Below are positions 1-5,067 of a stretch of DNA of 5,067 bases, in pieces. This DNA is from an uncultured Bacteroidales bacterium (GTDB lineage: Bacteria; Bacteroidota; Bacteroidia; Bacteroidales; Paludibacteraceae). How positions within the stretch are numbered: the first letter of the stretch is position 1; the number at the start of each line of letters is the position of its first letter. The translations under genes and the position numbers were made by a program. The stretch lies in assembly GCA_900556095.1 (NCBI GenBank), contig USNU01000122.1, positions 1 through 5,067 on the forward strand, in the 5' to 3' direction. Below the pieces are notes generated by a model. That model saw nothing but the letters and a program-made list of their open reading frames with translations, did not search any database and had not been told where the DNA came from.

Positions 1-212
1 TAATCGTATGACTGGAACAAGGTTTCGAAATGCCGGGCCAGCCGTGAGGCTTCATTTTCGAATCCGGCATTGGCCATGGGTTGCCCACAACACGTTTGGT
101 CTAAAGGGTAATCTACGTCGACTCCCAACCGGCTTAAAATTTTATATGACGCCACTCCGACCTGGGGGTATATGGCATTGATGTAGCAAGGGATAAATAA
201 ACCGACTTTCAT
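1..212 (-). CDS. lutA: LutA/YkgE-family (Fe-S)-binding lactate oxidation subunit, 5' part only
   Basis: The minus strand reads from an ATG at 212-210 for 70 codons to the window edge, with no stop; the 3' part lies outside. The protein begins MKVGLFIPCY and carries TCCGQP at residues 40-45. Cys9 is separated by 31 residues from the Cys41-Cys42-Gly triplet, which fits the first half of the CCG (cysteine-rich, DUF224) signature, C-x31-38-C-C. The family is the one of Bacillus subtilis LutA and E. coli YkgE, which acts with LutB and LutC to oxidise L-lactate to pyruvate in the cytoplasm, the CCG domain binding a cluster or relating to heterodisulfide-reductase-type chemistry. LutB and LutC would be expected beyond position 1 but cannot be seen. 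No Shine-Dalgarno precedes the start; the leader is A/C-rich. A glycolate-oxidase GlcF-type or HdrB-type protein is the alternative, but the very short N-terminus before the first Cys and the CCGQP context favour LutA. Confidence 0.87.
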   Translation of the reverse strand, partial: MKVGLFIPCYINAIYPQVGVASYKILSRLGVDVDYPLDQTCCGQPMANAGFENEASRLARHFETLFQSYD

Positions 213-289
213 ATTTTGGGTTGTTTTGAATTTGGTACAATATTAGTGTTTGGTCCGTATGCCTGCTGGTATGCGTTGGCCAATAGCTG

Positions 290-297
290 CAAAGTTA
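290..297 (-). promoter_or_regulatory. Candidate Bacteroides-type -7 box for the lutA-like gene
   Basis: Read on the minus strand the sequence is TAACTTTG, a perfect match to the Bacteroides primary sigma factor -7 consensus TAnnTTTG, followed by C. Transcription would begin roughly 7 bases downstream, giving a leader of about 70 bases before the ATG at 212. No TTTG -33 element is visible 19-21 bases upstream, so the call rests on the -7 box and its position alone. Confidence 0.45.
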
Positions 298-370
298 TAA
301 AAAAGCATGGTTCTATTCTATTATTCGTGCTGCCTTTTGATTCGTAAACCATTAATTTTTGGCTGTTTTC

Positions 371-401
371 TTTCGTATTCTCTCAAAAAGTAGTAATTTT
401 A
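371..401 (+). promoter_or_regulatory. Candidate promoter for gyrA and the downstream TPR gene
   Basis: TTTC at 371-374 and TAATTTTA at 394-401 are separated by 19 bases, the spacing expected for the Bacteroides -33 (TTTG) and -7 (TAnnTTTG) elements; each box misses the consensus at its final G. Transcription would start near 408 and give a leader of about 40 bases. The 213-447 intergenic region otherwise holds no gene; it is shared with the divergent lutA-like gene. Confidence 0.35.
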
Positions 402-447
402 CGTGCTTTTTGGCAAGTGGTATTTATAATAGTAACAGATATAAATA

Positions 448-3006
448 ATGTTAGACCAAGACAGAATAATAAAGGTGAACATTGAAACCGAGATGCGTAA
501 ATCGTATATCGACTATTCAATGTCCGTAATTGTATCCCGTGCTTTGCCTGATGTGCGCGACGGATTTAAACCTGTGCATCGTCGCATTCTCTATGGAATG
601 AGGGAACTGGGTAATACGCACGACAAACCATATAAAAAATGTGCCCGTATCGTAGGAGAAGTGTTGGGTAAGTATCATCCGCATGGAGATTCTTCCGTTT
701 ATGGTGCATTAGTGCGTATGGCACAAGAATGGAGCATGCGTTATACGTTGGTGGACGGTCAGGGTAACTTCGGTTCGGAGGATGGTGATAGCCCTGCGGC
801 TATGCGTTATACCGAAGCGCGACTGAGCAAGTTGGCAGAGGAGATGCTCCGCGACATTGAGAAAGATACGGTGGATATGCAGAACAACTTTGATGATACG
901 CTCAAAGAGCCTGTTGTGCTGCCTTGCCGTTTCCCGAACTTGCTCGTGAATGGTGCCAGCGGTATCGCTGTAGGTATGGCAACGAATATGCCTACCCATA
1001 ACCTCGGCGAGGTCATTGACGGCTGCGTGGCATACATCCGCAATATTGAAGACCGTCTGCAAAACCCGGAAGTTGAGGAGATTACAGTAACCGAATTAAT
1101 GGAGTATATCAAGGCTCCGGATTTTCCGACCGGCGGTACCATCTACGGCTATCAGGGAGTAAAAGATGCTTTCGAGACTGGTCGCGGGCGTATTGTTATC
1201 CGCTCCAACGCAGATATCGAGACAGAAGATAACGGCCGCGAGAAAATTATTATCACGGAGTTGCCTTATGGCGTGGTAAAAGCAGACTTGGTGAAGAATA
1301 TTGCCGAGTTGGTAAGCGATAAGAAGATTGAGGGTATTTCCGAGATTAGCGACCAATCGAAACGCGATATCCGTATCGTGATTGACATCAAACGCGATGC
1401 TAATGCACAGGTGGTACTCAATAAATTATATAAGTTTACCGCCCTGCAATCGAGTTTTGCCGTGAACAATATCGCCCTTGTAAAAGGACGTCCTATGTTG
1501 CTGAATCTCAAACAGTTGGTAAGTTGCTTTATTGAGCATAGAATGGAAGTGGTAACACGCCGTACACGCTACGAACTGAAGAAAGCCGAGGAACGCGCCC
1601 ATATCTTGGAAGGGTTGATTATTGCGGTGGATAACATCGACGAGGTGGTGCGTATCATCCGCGCCAGCCGTACCCCGGCAGAGGCACAAAGCAACCTTGA
1701 GCAGCGTTTTAGCCTCGACAACCTGCAGTCGAAAGCCATCGTGGATATGCGTCTGAGCGCGCTGACCGGACTGAAAATAGACGAGTTGAAAGCCGAGTAT
1801 GCCGAGTTGGAAAAACTGATTCAACACCTCAACGACCTGCTCAACAGCGAGACTTTGCGCTATGAACTCATCAAAGATGAACTGAACGAAATCAAGGGCA
1901 AGTATGCCGATGAACGGCGTACTAAGATCGTGAAGATGGCTACCGAGTTCAACCCCGAAGATATGTACGCTGATGACGATATGGTGATTACCATTTCGCA
2001 CCTCGGATATATCAAACGTACTCCGTTGGCAGATTTCCGCTCGCAGGCTCGCGGTGGCATCGGTTCGAAAGCTTCTTCATCGCGCGACGAGGACTTTATC
2101 GAGTATGTACACCAGGCTTCGATGCACTCGACAATGATGTTCTTCACTGAGATGGGACGCCTCTATTGGCTCAAAGTCTATGAGATTCCGGAGGGCAACA
2201 AACAATCGAAAGGTCGCGCTATCCAGAATATGATCAACCTGCAGAAAGGCGACAAAGTGCGTGCTTTCATCAATGTGAAAGGGCTGAACGACCAAGAGTA
2301 TGTGGAGAAACACTACCTAATCTTCGCCACCAAGAACGGTTTGATGAAGAAAACTACCTTGGAAGCATACAGCCACCCGCGTGCCAATGGTATCATCGCC
2401 CTCGGTCTGCGCGAAGGCGACCAACTCATCGGCGTAACTCTGACCGATGGCGAGAGCGAGATGCTTATCGCTTCGCACAATGGTAAGGTAGTTCGCTTCA
2501 ACGAATCGACCGTCCGCCCGATGGGACGTAACGCTAGCGGTGTGCGTGCAATCAAATTGGACGAGGATGGCGTAGATAGTGCAGTTGGCATGATTTGTGT
2601 TGAGAAAGGCAGTAACAAAACGGTATTGGTTATCTCCGAAAAGGGCTTTGGCAAGCGTACTGTCCTCGATGACGAAAATGGCGAACCAATCTACCGTGTT
2701 ACCAACCGTGGAGGCAAGGGCGTGAAGACGATGAACCTGACCGATAAGACCGGCTTACTCATTGGTATTGACGCAGTTACGGACGATGATGACTTGATGC
2801 TCATCACCAAATCGGGTACCGCTATCCGTATGGCCATCGACACTATTCGCGTCATGGGACGTGCTACACAGGGCGTGAAACTTATCGAACTGCAGAAACG
2901 TAACGACACGCTGATGTTTGGGTGCATTGTTCCTAAAGAGGAGGAAGAACCCGAAACTGCAGAAAACACAGAAACACAAGAAATTAACAACGAAAACGCA
3001 GAATAA
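448..3006 (+). CDS. gyrA: DNA gyrase subunit A
   Basis: GyrA is the DNA-cleaving and rejoining subunit of gyrase (A2B2 with GyrB), which introduces negative supercoils using ATP. The 852-aa length fits the family. The breakage-reunion domain opens with the conserved [24 protein letters not shown] stretch (about residues 17-36). The winged helix contains [11 protein letters not shown] (76-86), and the catalytic pair is Arg120-Tyr121 in [25 protein letters not shown] marks the tower region near residue 180, and a charged coiled coil follows from about 371. The C-terminal beta-pinwheel begins near 530 with a GyrA box QARGGIG (533-539) and repeats FxxxGxxxR-like blades; a second RGGKG occurs at 754-758. 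The tail (826-852) is very acidic, with ten Glu and one Lys. An in-frame TAA at 442-444 confines the start to the ATG at 448. ParC is excluded by the full six-blade C-terminal domain and the GyrA box. The stop is 2 bp before the TPR gene, indicating one operon. Confidence 0.98.
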   Translation: MLDQDRIIKVNIETEMRKSYIDYSMSVIVSRALPDVRDGFKPVHRRILYGMRELGNTHDKPYKKCARIVGEVLGKYHPHGDSSVYGALVRMAQEWSMRYTLVDGQGNFGSEDGDSPAAMRYTEARLSKLAEEMLRDIEKDTVDMQNNFDDTLKEPVVLPCRFPNLLVNGASGIAVGMATNMPTHNLGEVIDGCVAYIRNIEDRLQNPEVEEITVTELMEYIKAPDFPTGGTIYGYQGVKDAFETGRGRIVIRSNADIETEDNGREKIIITELPYGVVKADLVKNIAELVSDKKIEGISEISDQSKRDIRIVIDIKRDANAQVVLNKLYKFTALQSSFAVNNIALVKGRPMLLNLKQLVSCFIEHRMEVVTRRTRYELKKAEERAHILEGLIIAVDNIDEVVRIIRASRTPAEAQSNLEQRFSLDNLQSKAIVDMRLSALTGLKIDELKAEYAELEKLIQHLNDLLNSETLRYELIKDELNEIKGKYADERRTKIVKMATEFNPEDMYADDDMVITISHLGYIKRTPLADFRSQARGGIGSKASSSRDEDFIEYVHQASMHSTMMFFTEMGRLYWLKVYEIPEGNKQSKGRAIQNMINLQKGDKVRAFINVKGLNDQEYVEKHYLIFATKNGLMKKTTLEAYSHPRANGIIALGLREGDQLIGVTLTDGESEMLIASHNGKVVRFNESTVRPMGRNASGVRAIKLDEDGVDSAVGMICVEKGSNKTVLVISEKGFGKRTVLDDENGEPIYRVTNRGGKGVKTMNLTDKTGLLIGIDAVTDDDDLMLITKSGTAIRMAIDTIRVMGRATQGVKLIELQKRNDTLMFGCIVPKEEEEPETAENTETQEINNENAE

Positions 3007-3008
3007 CA

Positions 3009-4253
3009 ATGAAAAAAACGTTATTTTTAGCAGCCTTGGTGCTCATGAGTGCAGGCTGCTTCGCACAGAAAGCCAACATTAAGAAGGCTAAAAACTTGGC
3101 TCTGCAGGAGACTCCTGATTTCTCGGGGGCACGTGCTGCCATCAATGAGGCACTCCAAAACCCCGAAACGGAAAATGTACCGGAGGCTTGGTATGTAGCC
3201 GGATTGATTGGTTATCAGGAAAATAGTGCCGAAAATATGCAGCAAATGCTCGGTCAGAATTACGATGCCGAGAAAGCCGGTCGTGCTGTAATGGAGAGTT
3301 TCGACTATTGGGTGAAGGCAGAGAAATTGGCTTCCGCTACCGTTCTCGACAAGAAAGGCCGTGAGGTGATGGCTGACAAAAAGACTTTTGCCAACGTACA
3401 AAAGAAAATGCTGGAGTACTACAAGAATCAAGACCTTGTGAAGTATGGTGTATATCTGAATGAGCAACGCGACTACCGCACTGCGTATGAGGCATTCCAA
3501 AAGCACCTTTCTATTCCTGACATGAAAATGATGCAGGACGAGAAACTGCAGAAGGAAATGCCGCGTGATACTATCTATGAGCAGTATAAATACTATGAGG
3601 CTATTTTCGCTATCCAAGCAGAGATGCACCCCGAGGCTATCGCTATCCTCGAGCAGATGAAAGACGGTGAGTATGAGGCAGTTACGATAAATCAGTTCCT
3701 CTATCAGGAGTATGTTACGCTGAAAGATACTGCCAATTTTGTGCGCGTGCTGCAAGATGCAGTAGTACGTTTCCCCCAAGAACCGTGGTTCCTCCAGAAC
3801 TTGATTAACTATTACATCTTCTCCGGCCATGAGAAAGAGGCGATTGCTTACCTCGAACAGGCTATTGAGCGCGAGCCGAATGTAGCGCAATACCACCTCA
3901 TAAAGGGTAACCTCGACGAGAATCAGAAGAACTACGATGCGGCTCTGGCTGATTTCGACCGCGCTTTGGTACTCGATCCGACTATGGCGGATGCCGAAGC
4001 CGGCAAGGGACGTGTGTTCTACAACCAAGGTGTAAAAATGAACGAGGACGCAGCCTATATCACTGATAATAAAGAGTACAAGAAAGCACTTGAGGCAATG
4101 AACGAGATGTTCCGCAAGTCGTTGCCCTACTTTGAGAAGGCGCACGAACTGGCCCCTGACAACCGTGACTATATGATTACGCTTCGTACACTCTATTACC
4201 GTTTTGGTATGGATGCAGAGTACCAGGCAATGAATGACAAAATCAATAACTAA
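3009..4253 (+). CDS. Exported tetratricopeptide-repeat protein, function unknown
   Basis: The 414-aa product starts with a clear export signal: MKK, a hydrophobic core (L5-M13) and SAGCFAQ. Cleavage after Ala19 by signal peptidase I is the simplest reading; Cys17 could make a lipoprotein, but the -3 residue is Ser rather than Leu, so the lipobox is poor. The mature protein is largely helical. TPR-like units are visible at about 144-170, 258-290 (ending AIEREP), 292-324 (ending ALVLDP) and 325-384 (ending AHELAP), the last interrupted by an insertion around 342-366. The N-terminal third (20-140) holds weaker helical pairs. TPRs mediate protein contacts, so a periplasmic or outer-membrane-associated scaffold is likely; no catalytic motif is present. 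The ATG lies 2 bp after the gyrA stop with no Shine-Dalgarno, so translation probably depends on coupling or on the A-rich gyrA tail. A terminator follows 15 bp after the stop. I cannot assign a specific function. Confidence 0.93.
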   Translation: MKKTLFLAALVLMSAGCFAQKANIKKAKNLALQETPDFSGARAAINEALQNPETENVPEAWYVAGLIGYQENSAENMQQMLGQNYDAEKAGRAVMESFDYWVKAEKLASATVLDKKGREVMADKKTFANVQKKMLEYYKNQDLVKYGVYLNEQRDYRTAYEAFQKHLSIPDMKMMQDEKLQKEMPRDTIYEQYKYYEAIFAIQAEMHPEAIAILEQMKDGEYEAVTINQFLYQEYVTLKDTANFVRVLQDAVVRFPQEPWFLQNLINYYIFSGHEKEAIAYLEQAIEREPNVAQYHLIKGNLDENQKNYDAALADFDRALVLDPTMADAEAGKGRVFYNQGVKMNEDAAYITDNKEYKKALEAMNEMFRKSLPYFEKAHELAPDNRDYMITLRTLYYRFGMDAEYQAMNDKINN

Positions 4254-4267
4254 ATAACATTTGCAGC

Positions 4268-4307
4268 AGAATATGGTTCCTCGCAAGGGAACCATATTCT
4301 TAATTTT
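4268..4307 (+). terminator. Rho-independent terminator of the gyrA-TPR unit
   Basis: A perfect 13-bp stem, AGAATATGGTTCC (4268-4280) and GGAACCATATTCT (4288-4300), encloses a 7-base loop and is followed by TTAATTTT. It begins 15 bp after the TPR stop codon. The opposite side of the stem lacks a T tract on the minus strand, so termination should act on plus-strand transcripts only. Confidence 0.9.
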
Positions 4308-4319
4308 ATGTATAGGTAT

Positions 4320-4352
4320 TTCTCCCTGTTCTTTCCCTGATCTTACCCTGTG
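4320..4352 (+). repeat. Three direct CCCTG repeats at 11-bp period
   Basis: CCCTG occurs at 4324-4328, 4335-4339 and 4346-4350, exactly 11 bp apart, within three consecutive 11-mers of loose form YTYWCCCTGWK (4320-4330, 4331-4341, 4342-4352). The stretch is pyrimidine-rich and sits between the terminator and ruvX. An 11-bp period places each copy on nearly the same face of DNA, as in direct-repeat sites of PhoB/OmpR-type regulators; that comparison concerns geometry only, and no regulator is identified. Chance in a C/T-rich stretch is possible. Confidence 0.45.
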
Positions 4353-4362
4353 GATACCTTTC
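4332..4362 (+). promoter_or_regulatory. Candidate promoter for ruvX (and def)
   Basis: TTTC at 4332-4335 and TACCTTTC at 4355-4362 are separated by 19 bases, matching the Bacteroides -33/-7 layout (TTTG, 19-21 bp, TAnnTTTG) with the final G of each box replaced by C. It lies after the upstream terminator, where a new promoter is needed. The predicted leader to the ruvX start would be about 105 bases. The CCCTG repeats overlap the -33 box and spacer. Confidence 0.35.
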
Positions 4363-4368
4363 TTGGTT

Positions 4369-4381
4369 ATGCATTGTGCAT
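4369..4381. repeat. Short dyad ATGCA-TTG-TGCAT
   Basis: A perfect 5-3-5 inverted repeat lies just downstream of the candidate ruvX -7 box, close to where transcription would start. It could be a small operator, but its size makes chance occurrence likely in A/T-rich DNA. It shares the CATTGT core (on opposite strands) and the 5-3-5 geometry with the dyad at 4436-4448. Confidence 0.25.
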
Positions 4382-4427
4382 TAGAAAGTCAGCAGGATAT
4401 AAGGTGTATAAGTTGAGAATTGAAGAA

Positions 4428-4457
4428 AAGAATACCATACAATGTATGTTAATTCTT
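4428..4457 (+). promoter_or_regulatory. Stem-loop in the ruvX leader
   Basis: AAGAAT (4428-4433) pairs with ATTCTT (4452-4457), and inside it CATAC (4436-4440) pairs with GTATG (4444-4448) around an AAT loop; the two stems are separated by a small 2/3-base internal loop. The structure ends 16 bases before the TTG start and directly before the minicistron ATG, so in RNA it could affect ribosome access, or as DNA it could be an operator. It is A/T-rich with few G-C pairs, so stability is modest. No T tract follows, so it is not a terminator. Confidence 0.35.
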
Positions 4458-4458
4458 A

Positions 4459-4470
4459 ATGCTTGATTGA
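4459..4470 (+). other. Four-codon ATG-CTT-GAT-TGA minicistron in frame with ruvX
   Basis: An ATG at 4459 is in the same frame as ruvX but meets TGA at 4468-4470, one codon (CTC) before the TTG at 4474. It may be a leader minicistron, a relic of an older start broken by a stop, or chance. It matters because it rules out any ruvX start upstream of 4471. Confidence 0.35.
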
Positions 4471-4473
4471 CTC

Positions 4474-4887
4474 TTGGGACGCATACTTGCTATAGATTTT
4501 GGTAAGAAACGTACCGGATTGGCTGTTACGGATGCCCTCCGCATAACGGCTAATCCGTTGCTTACTATAGATACGAAGGACTTGCTTGCGTGGTTGCAGA
4601 ACTACTTCGTCGCCGAACAGGTGGATATAGTGGTTATAGGACACCCCACGCAGATGAACGGACAGGAGTCGGAGTCGATGAACTATATCCGTCCGTTTAT
4701 GGATACGTTTCGCAAGACTTTTCCGGCGATGCCGTTGGTGCAGTTCGATGAGCGTTTCACTTCCGTATTGGCGCACCAAGCGATGATAGCAGGCGGCATG
4801 AAAAAGAAAGACCGCCAAAACAAAGCCGTCGTGGACAAGTTGGCGGCTTGTATTATTTTGGAAGGATATTTGGAGTCGTTGTCGTAA
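4474..4887 (+). CDS. ruvX: RuvX/YqgF-family RNase H-fold nuclease, TTG start
   Basis: The 137-aa product is full length for the YqgF/RuvX family, cytoplasmic RNase H-fold proteins needed for pre-16S rRNA 5' maturation in E. coli and described as Holliday-junction resolvase-like. The motifs appear in order: AIDFGKKRTGLAVTD (6-20) with Asp8; VVIGHPTQMNG (53-63); QFDERFTS (90-97) with the acidic pair Asp92-Glu93; and VDKLAACIILEGYL (120-133) with Asp121. Asp8, Glu93 and Asp121 fit the family's acidic active site. The start is TTG: TGA at 4468-4470 closes the frame just upstream, and no ATG or GTG occurs before the AIDFG motif, while a start at TTG gives MGRILAIDFG, the expected N-terminus. There is no Shine-Dalgarno and the leader is not A-rich, so initiation is probably weak. 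def follows after 41 bp, with no terminator visible between them, so co-transcription is likely. Confidence 0.95.
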   Translation: MGRILAIDFGKKRTGLAVTDALRITANPLLTIDTKDLLAWLQNYFVAEQVDIVVIGHPTQMNGQESESMNYIRPFMDTFRKTFPAMPLVQFDERFTSVLAHQAMIAGGMKKKDRQNKAVVDKLAACIILEGYLESLS

Positions 4888-4909
4888 CTGCCTCCAATTA
4901 TATAGTATT

Positions 4910-4925
4910 AAATTGTAAAATTGTA
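4910..4925 (+). repeat. Perfect 8-bp tandem repeat before def
   Basis: AAATTGTA occurs twice in immediate succession (4910-4917, 4918-4925), and the next AAA begins a third copy. The repeat ends 3 bases before the def ATG and so covers the region where the ribosome binds. There is no Shine-Dalgarno there; the A/T-rich, probably unstructured leader is the likely initiation signal. Confidence 0.6.
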
Positions 4926-4928
4926 AAA

Positions 4929-5067
4929 ATGATTCTGCCTATTTATTTATATGGACAACCCGTGTTGCGCAAAGCCACAGATGAGATAGAACCGGGTGAT
5001 TTTGATTTGAAACAGTTGGTTGCTGATATGCAGGAGACCCTCACTGCTGCCGAAGGTTGCGGTTTGG
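4929..5067 (+). CDS. def: Peptide deformylase, 5' part only
   Basis: The first 46 codons are present and the gene continues past the window. The product begins MILPIYLYGQPVLRKATDEI, the usual Def N-terminus in which G-x-P-V-L-R precedes the catalytic domain, and ends at GCGL (43-46), the start of deformylase motif I (GxGLAAxQ), with Cys as the variable residue. Deformylase is a cytoplasmic metalloenzyme that removes the formyl group from the N-terminal methionine of new proteins; the metal-binding EGCLS and HExxH motifs lie beyond the window and are unseen. The ATG at 4929 is supported by the match of the N-terminus to the family. The position after ruvX suggests a shared transcript and a growth-linked role. 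Function is confident despite truncation; metal ligands cannot be checked. Confidence 0.93.
   Translation, partial: MILPIYLYGQPVLRKATDEIEPGDFDLKQLVADMQETLTAAEGCGL

Noticed and set aside
213..447. Riboswitch or small RNA in the divergent intergenic region
   Set aside because: No conserved stem-loop set, long structured leader or internal terminator could be found; only short promoter-like boxes are supportable.
1426..2001. A 191-codon minus-strand open frame inside gyrA
   Set aside because: It lies wholly antisense to a conserved GyrA region, shows no family signature and has no promoter or start context of its own.
2937..2945. Perfect SD-like AGAGGAGGA in the gyrA 3' end
   Set aside because: It encodes the Glu run of the acidic tail and lies over 60 bases from the TPR ATG, too far to act as its ribosome binding site.
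3027..4295. A 422-codon open frame on the minus strand covering nearly the entire TPR gene
   Set aside because: It has no recognisable domain, is rich in Leu/Ile/His/Val as expected from antisense of a Glu/Lys/Gln-rich protein, and its ATG lies within the terminator stem. The plus-strand gene has a signal peptide, TPR motifs and operon context.
4308..4340. A 10-codon open frame (start MYRYFS) just after the terminator
   Set aside because: It starts in the terminator tail region, has no support and falls in a C/T-rich repeat stretch.
4369..4416. A 15-codon open frame (start MHCALES) in the ruvX leader
   Set aside because: It is very short, lacks any supporting initiation signal, and its length is expected by chance; no conservation evidence is available.
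4456..4818. A 120-codon minus-strand open frame over ruvX
   Set aside because: It is antisense to the conserved RuvX motifs and has an Arg/His/Leu-rich composition without any known domain.

Overview
The window looks like ordinary chromosomal DNA from a member of the Bacteroidales (Bacteroidota). The evidence is the near-canonical GyrA with a Bacteroidota-type C-terminal domain, the absence of Shine-Dalgarno sequences before all five starts, promoter-like boxes of the Bacteroides TAnnTTTG type, and the mix of neighbours. I saw no mobile element, CRISPR array, tRNA, rRNA or clear sign of horizontal transfer, and no convincing undescribed system. Most of the curiosity lies in the leader of ruvX.

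Layout: positions 1-212 (minus strand) hold the first 70 codons of a LutA/YkgE-type cysteine-rich Fe-S protein of lactate oxidation, cut by the window edge. A 235-bp divergent intergenic region (213-447) carries outward-facing promoter candidates for that gene and for gyrA. gyrA (448-3006, 852 aa) is intact. Two bases later an exported tetratricopeptide-repeat protein of 414 aa starts (3009-4253), almost certainly in the same transcript. A strong 13-bp stem-loop terminator (4268-4300) closes this two-gene unit.

A 173-bp gap (4301-4473) has no credible gene but is dense in small patterns: three CCCTG repeats exactly 11 bp apart overlapping a candidate promoter, two 5-3-5 dyads, and a four-codon ATG...TGA minicistron in frame with the next gene. 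ruvX (4474-4887, 137 aa) then starts at a TTG codon. After 41 bp, including a perfect 8-bp tandem repeat, the 5' end of a peptide deformylase gene (def, from 4929) runs off the window.

Taken together, the plus-strand genes are housekeeping functions: DNA supercoiling (GyrA), an envelope TPR protein of unknown role, pre-16S rRNA processing/Holliday-junction-type nuclease (RuvX), and N-terminal deformylation of new proteins (Def). gyrA plus the TPR gene form one unit, ruvX plus def probably a second, and the lactate oxidation gene belongs to a separate divergent unit.
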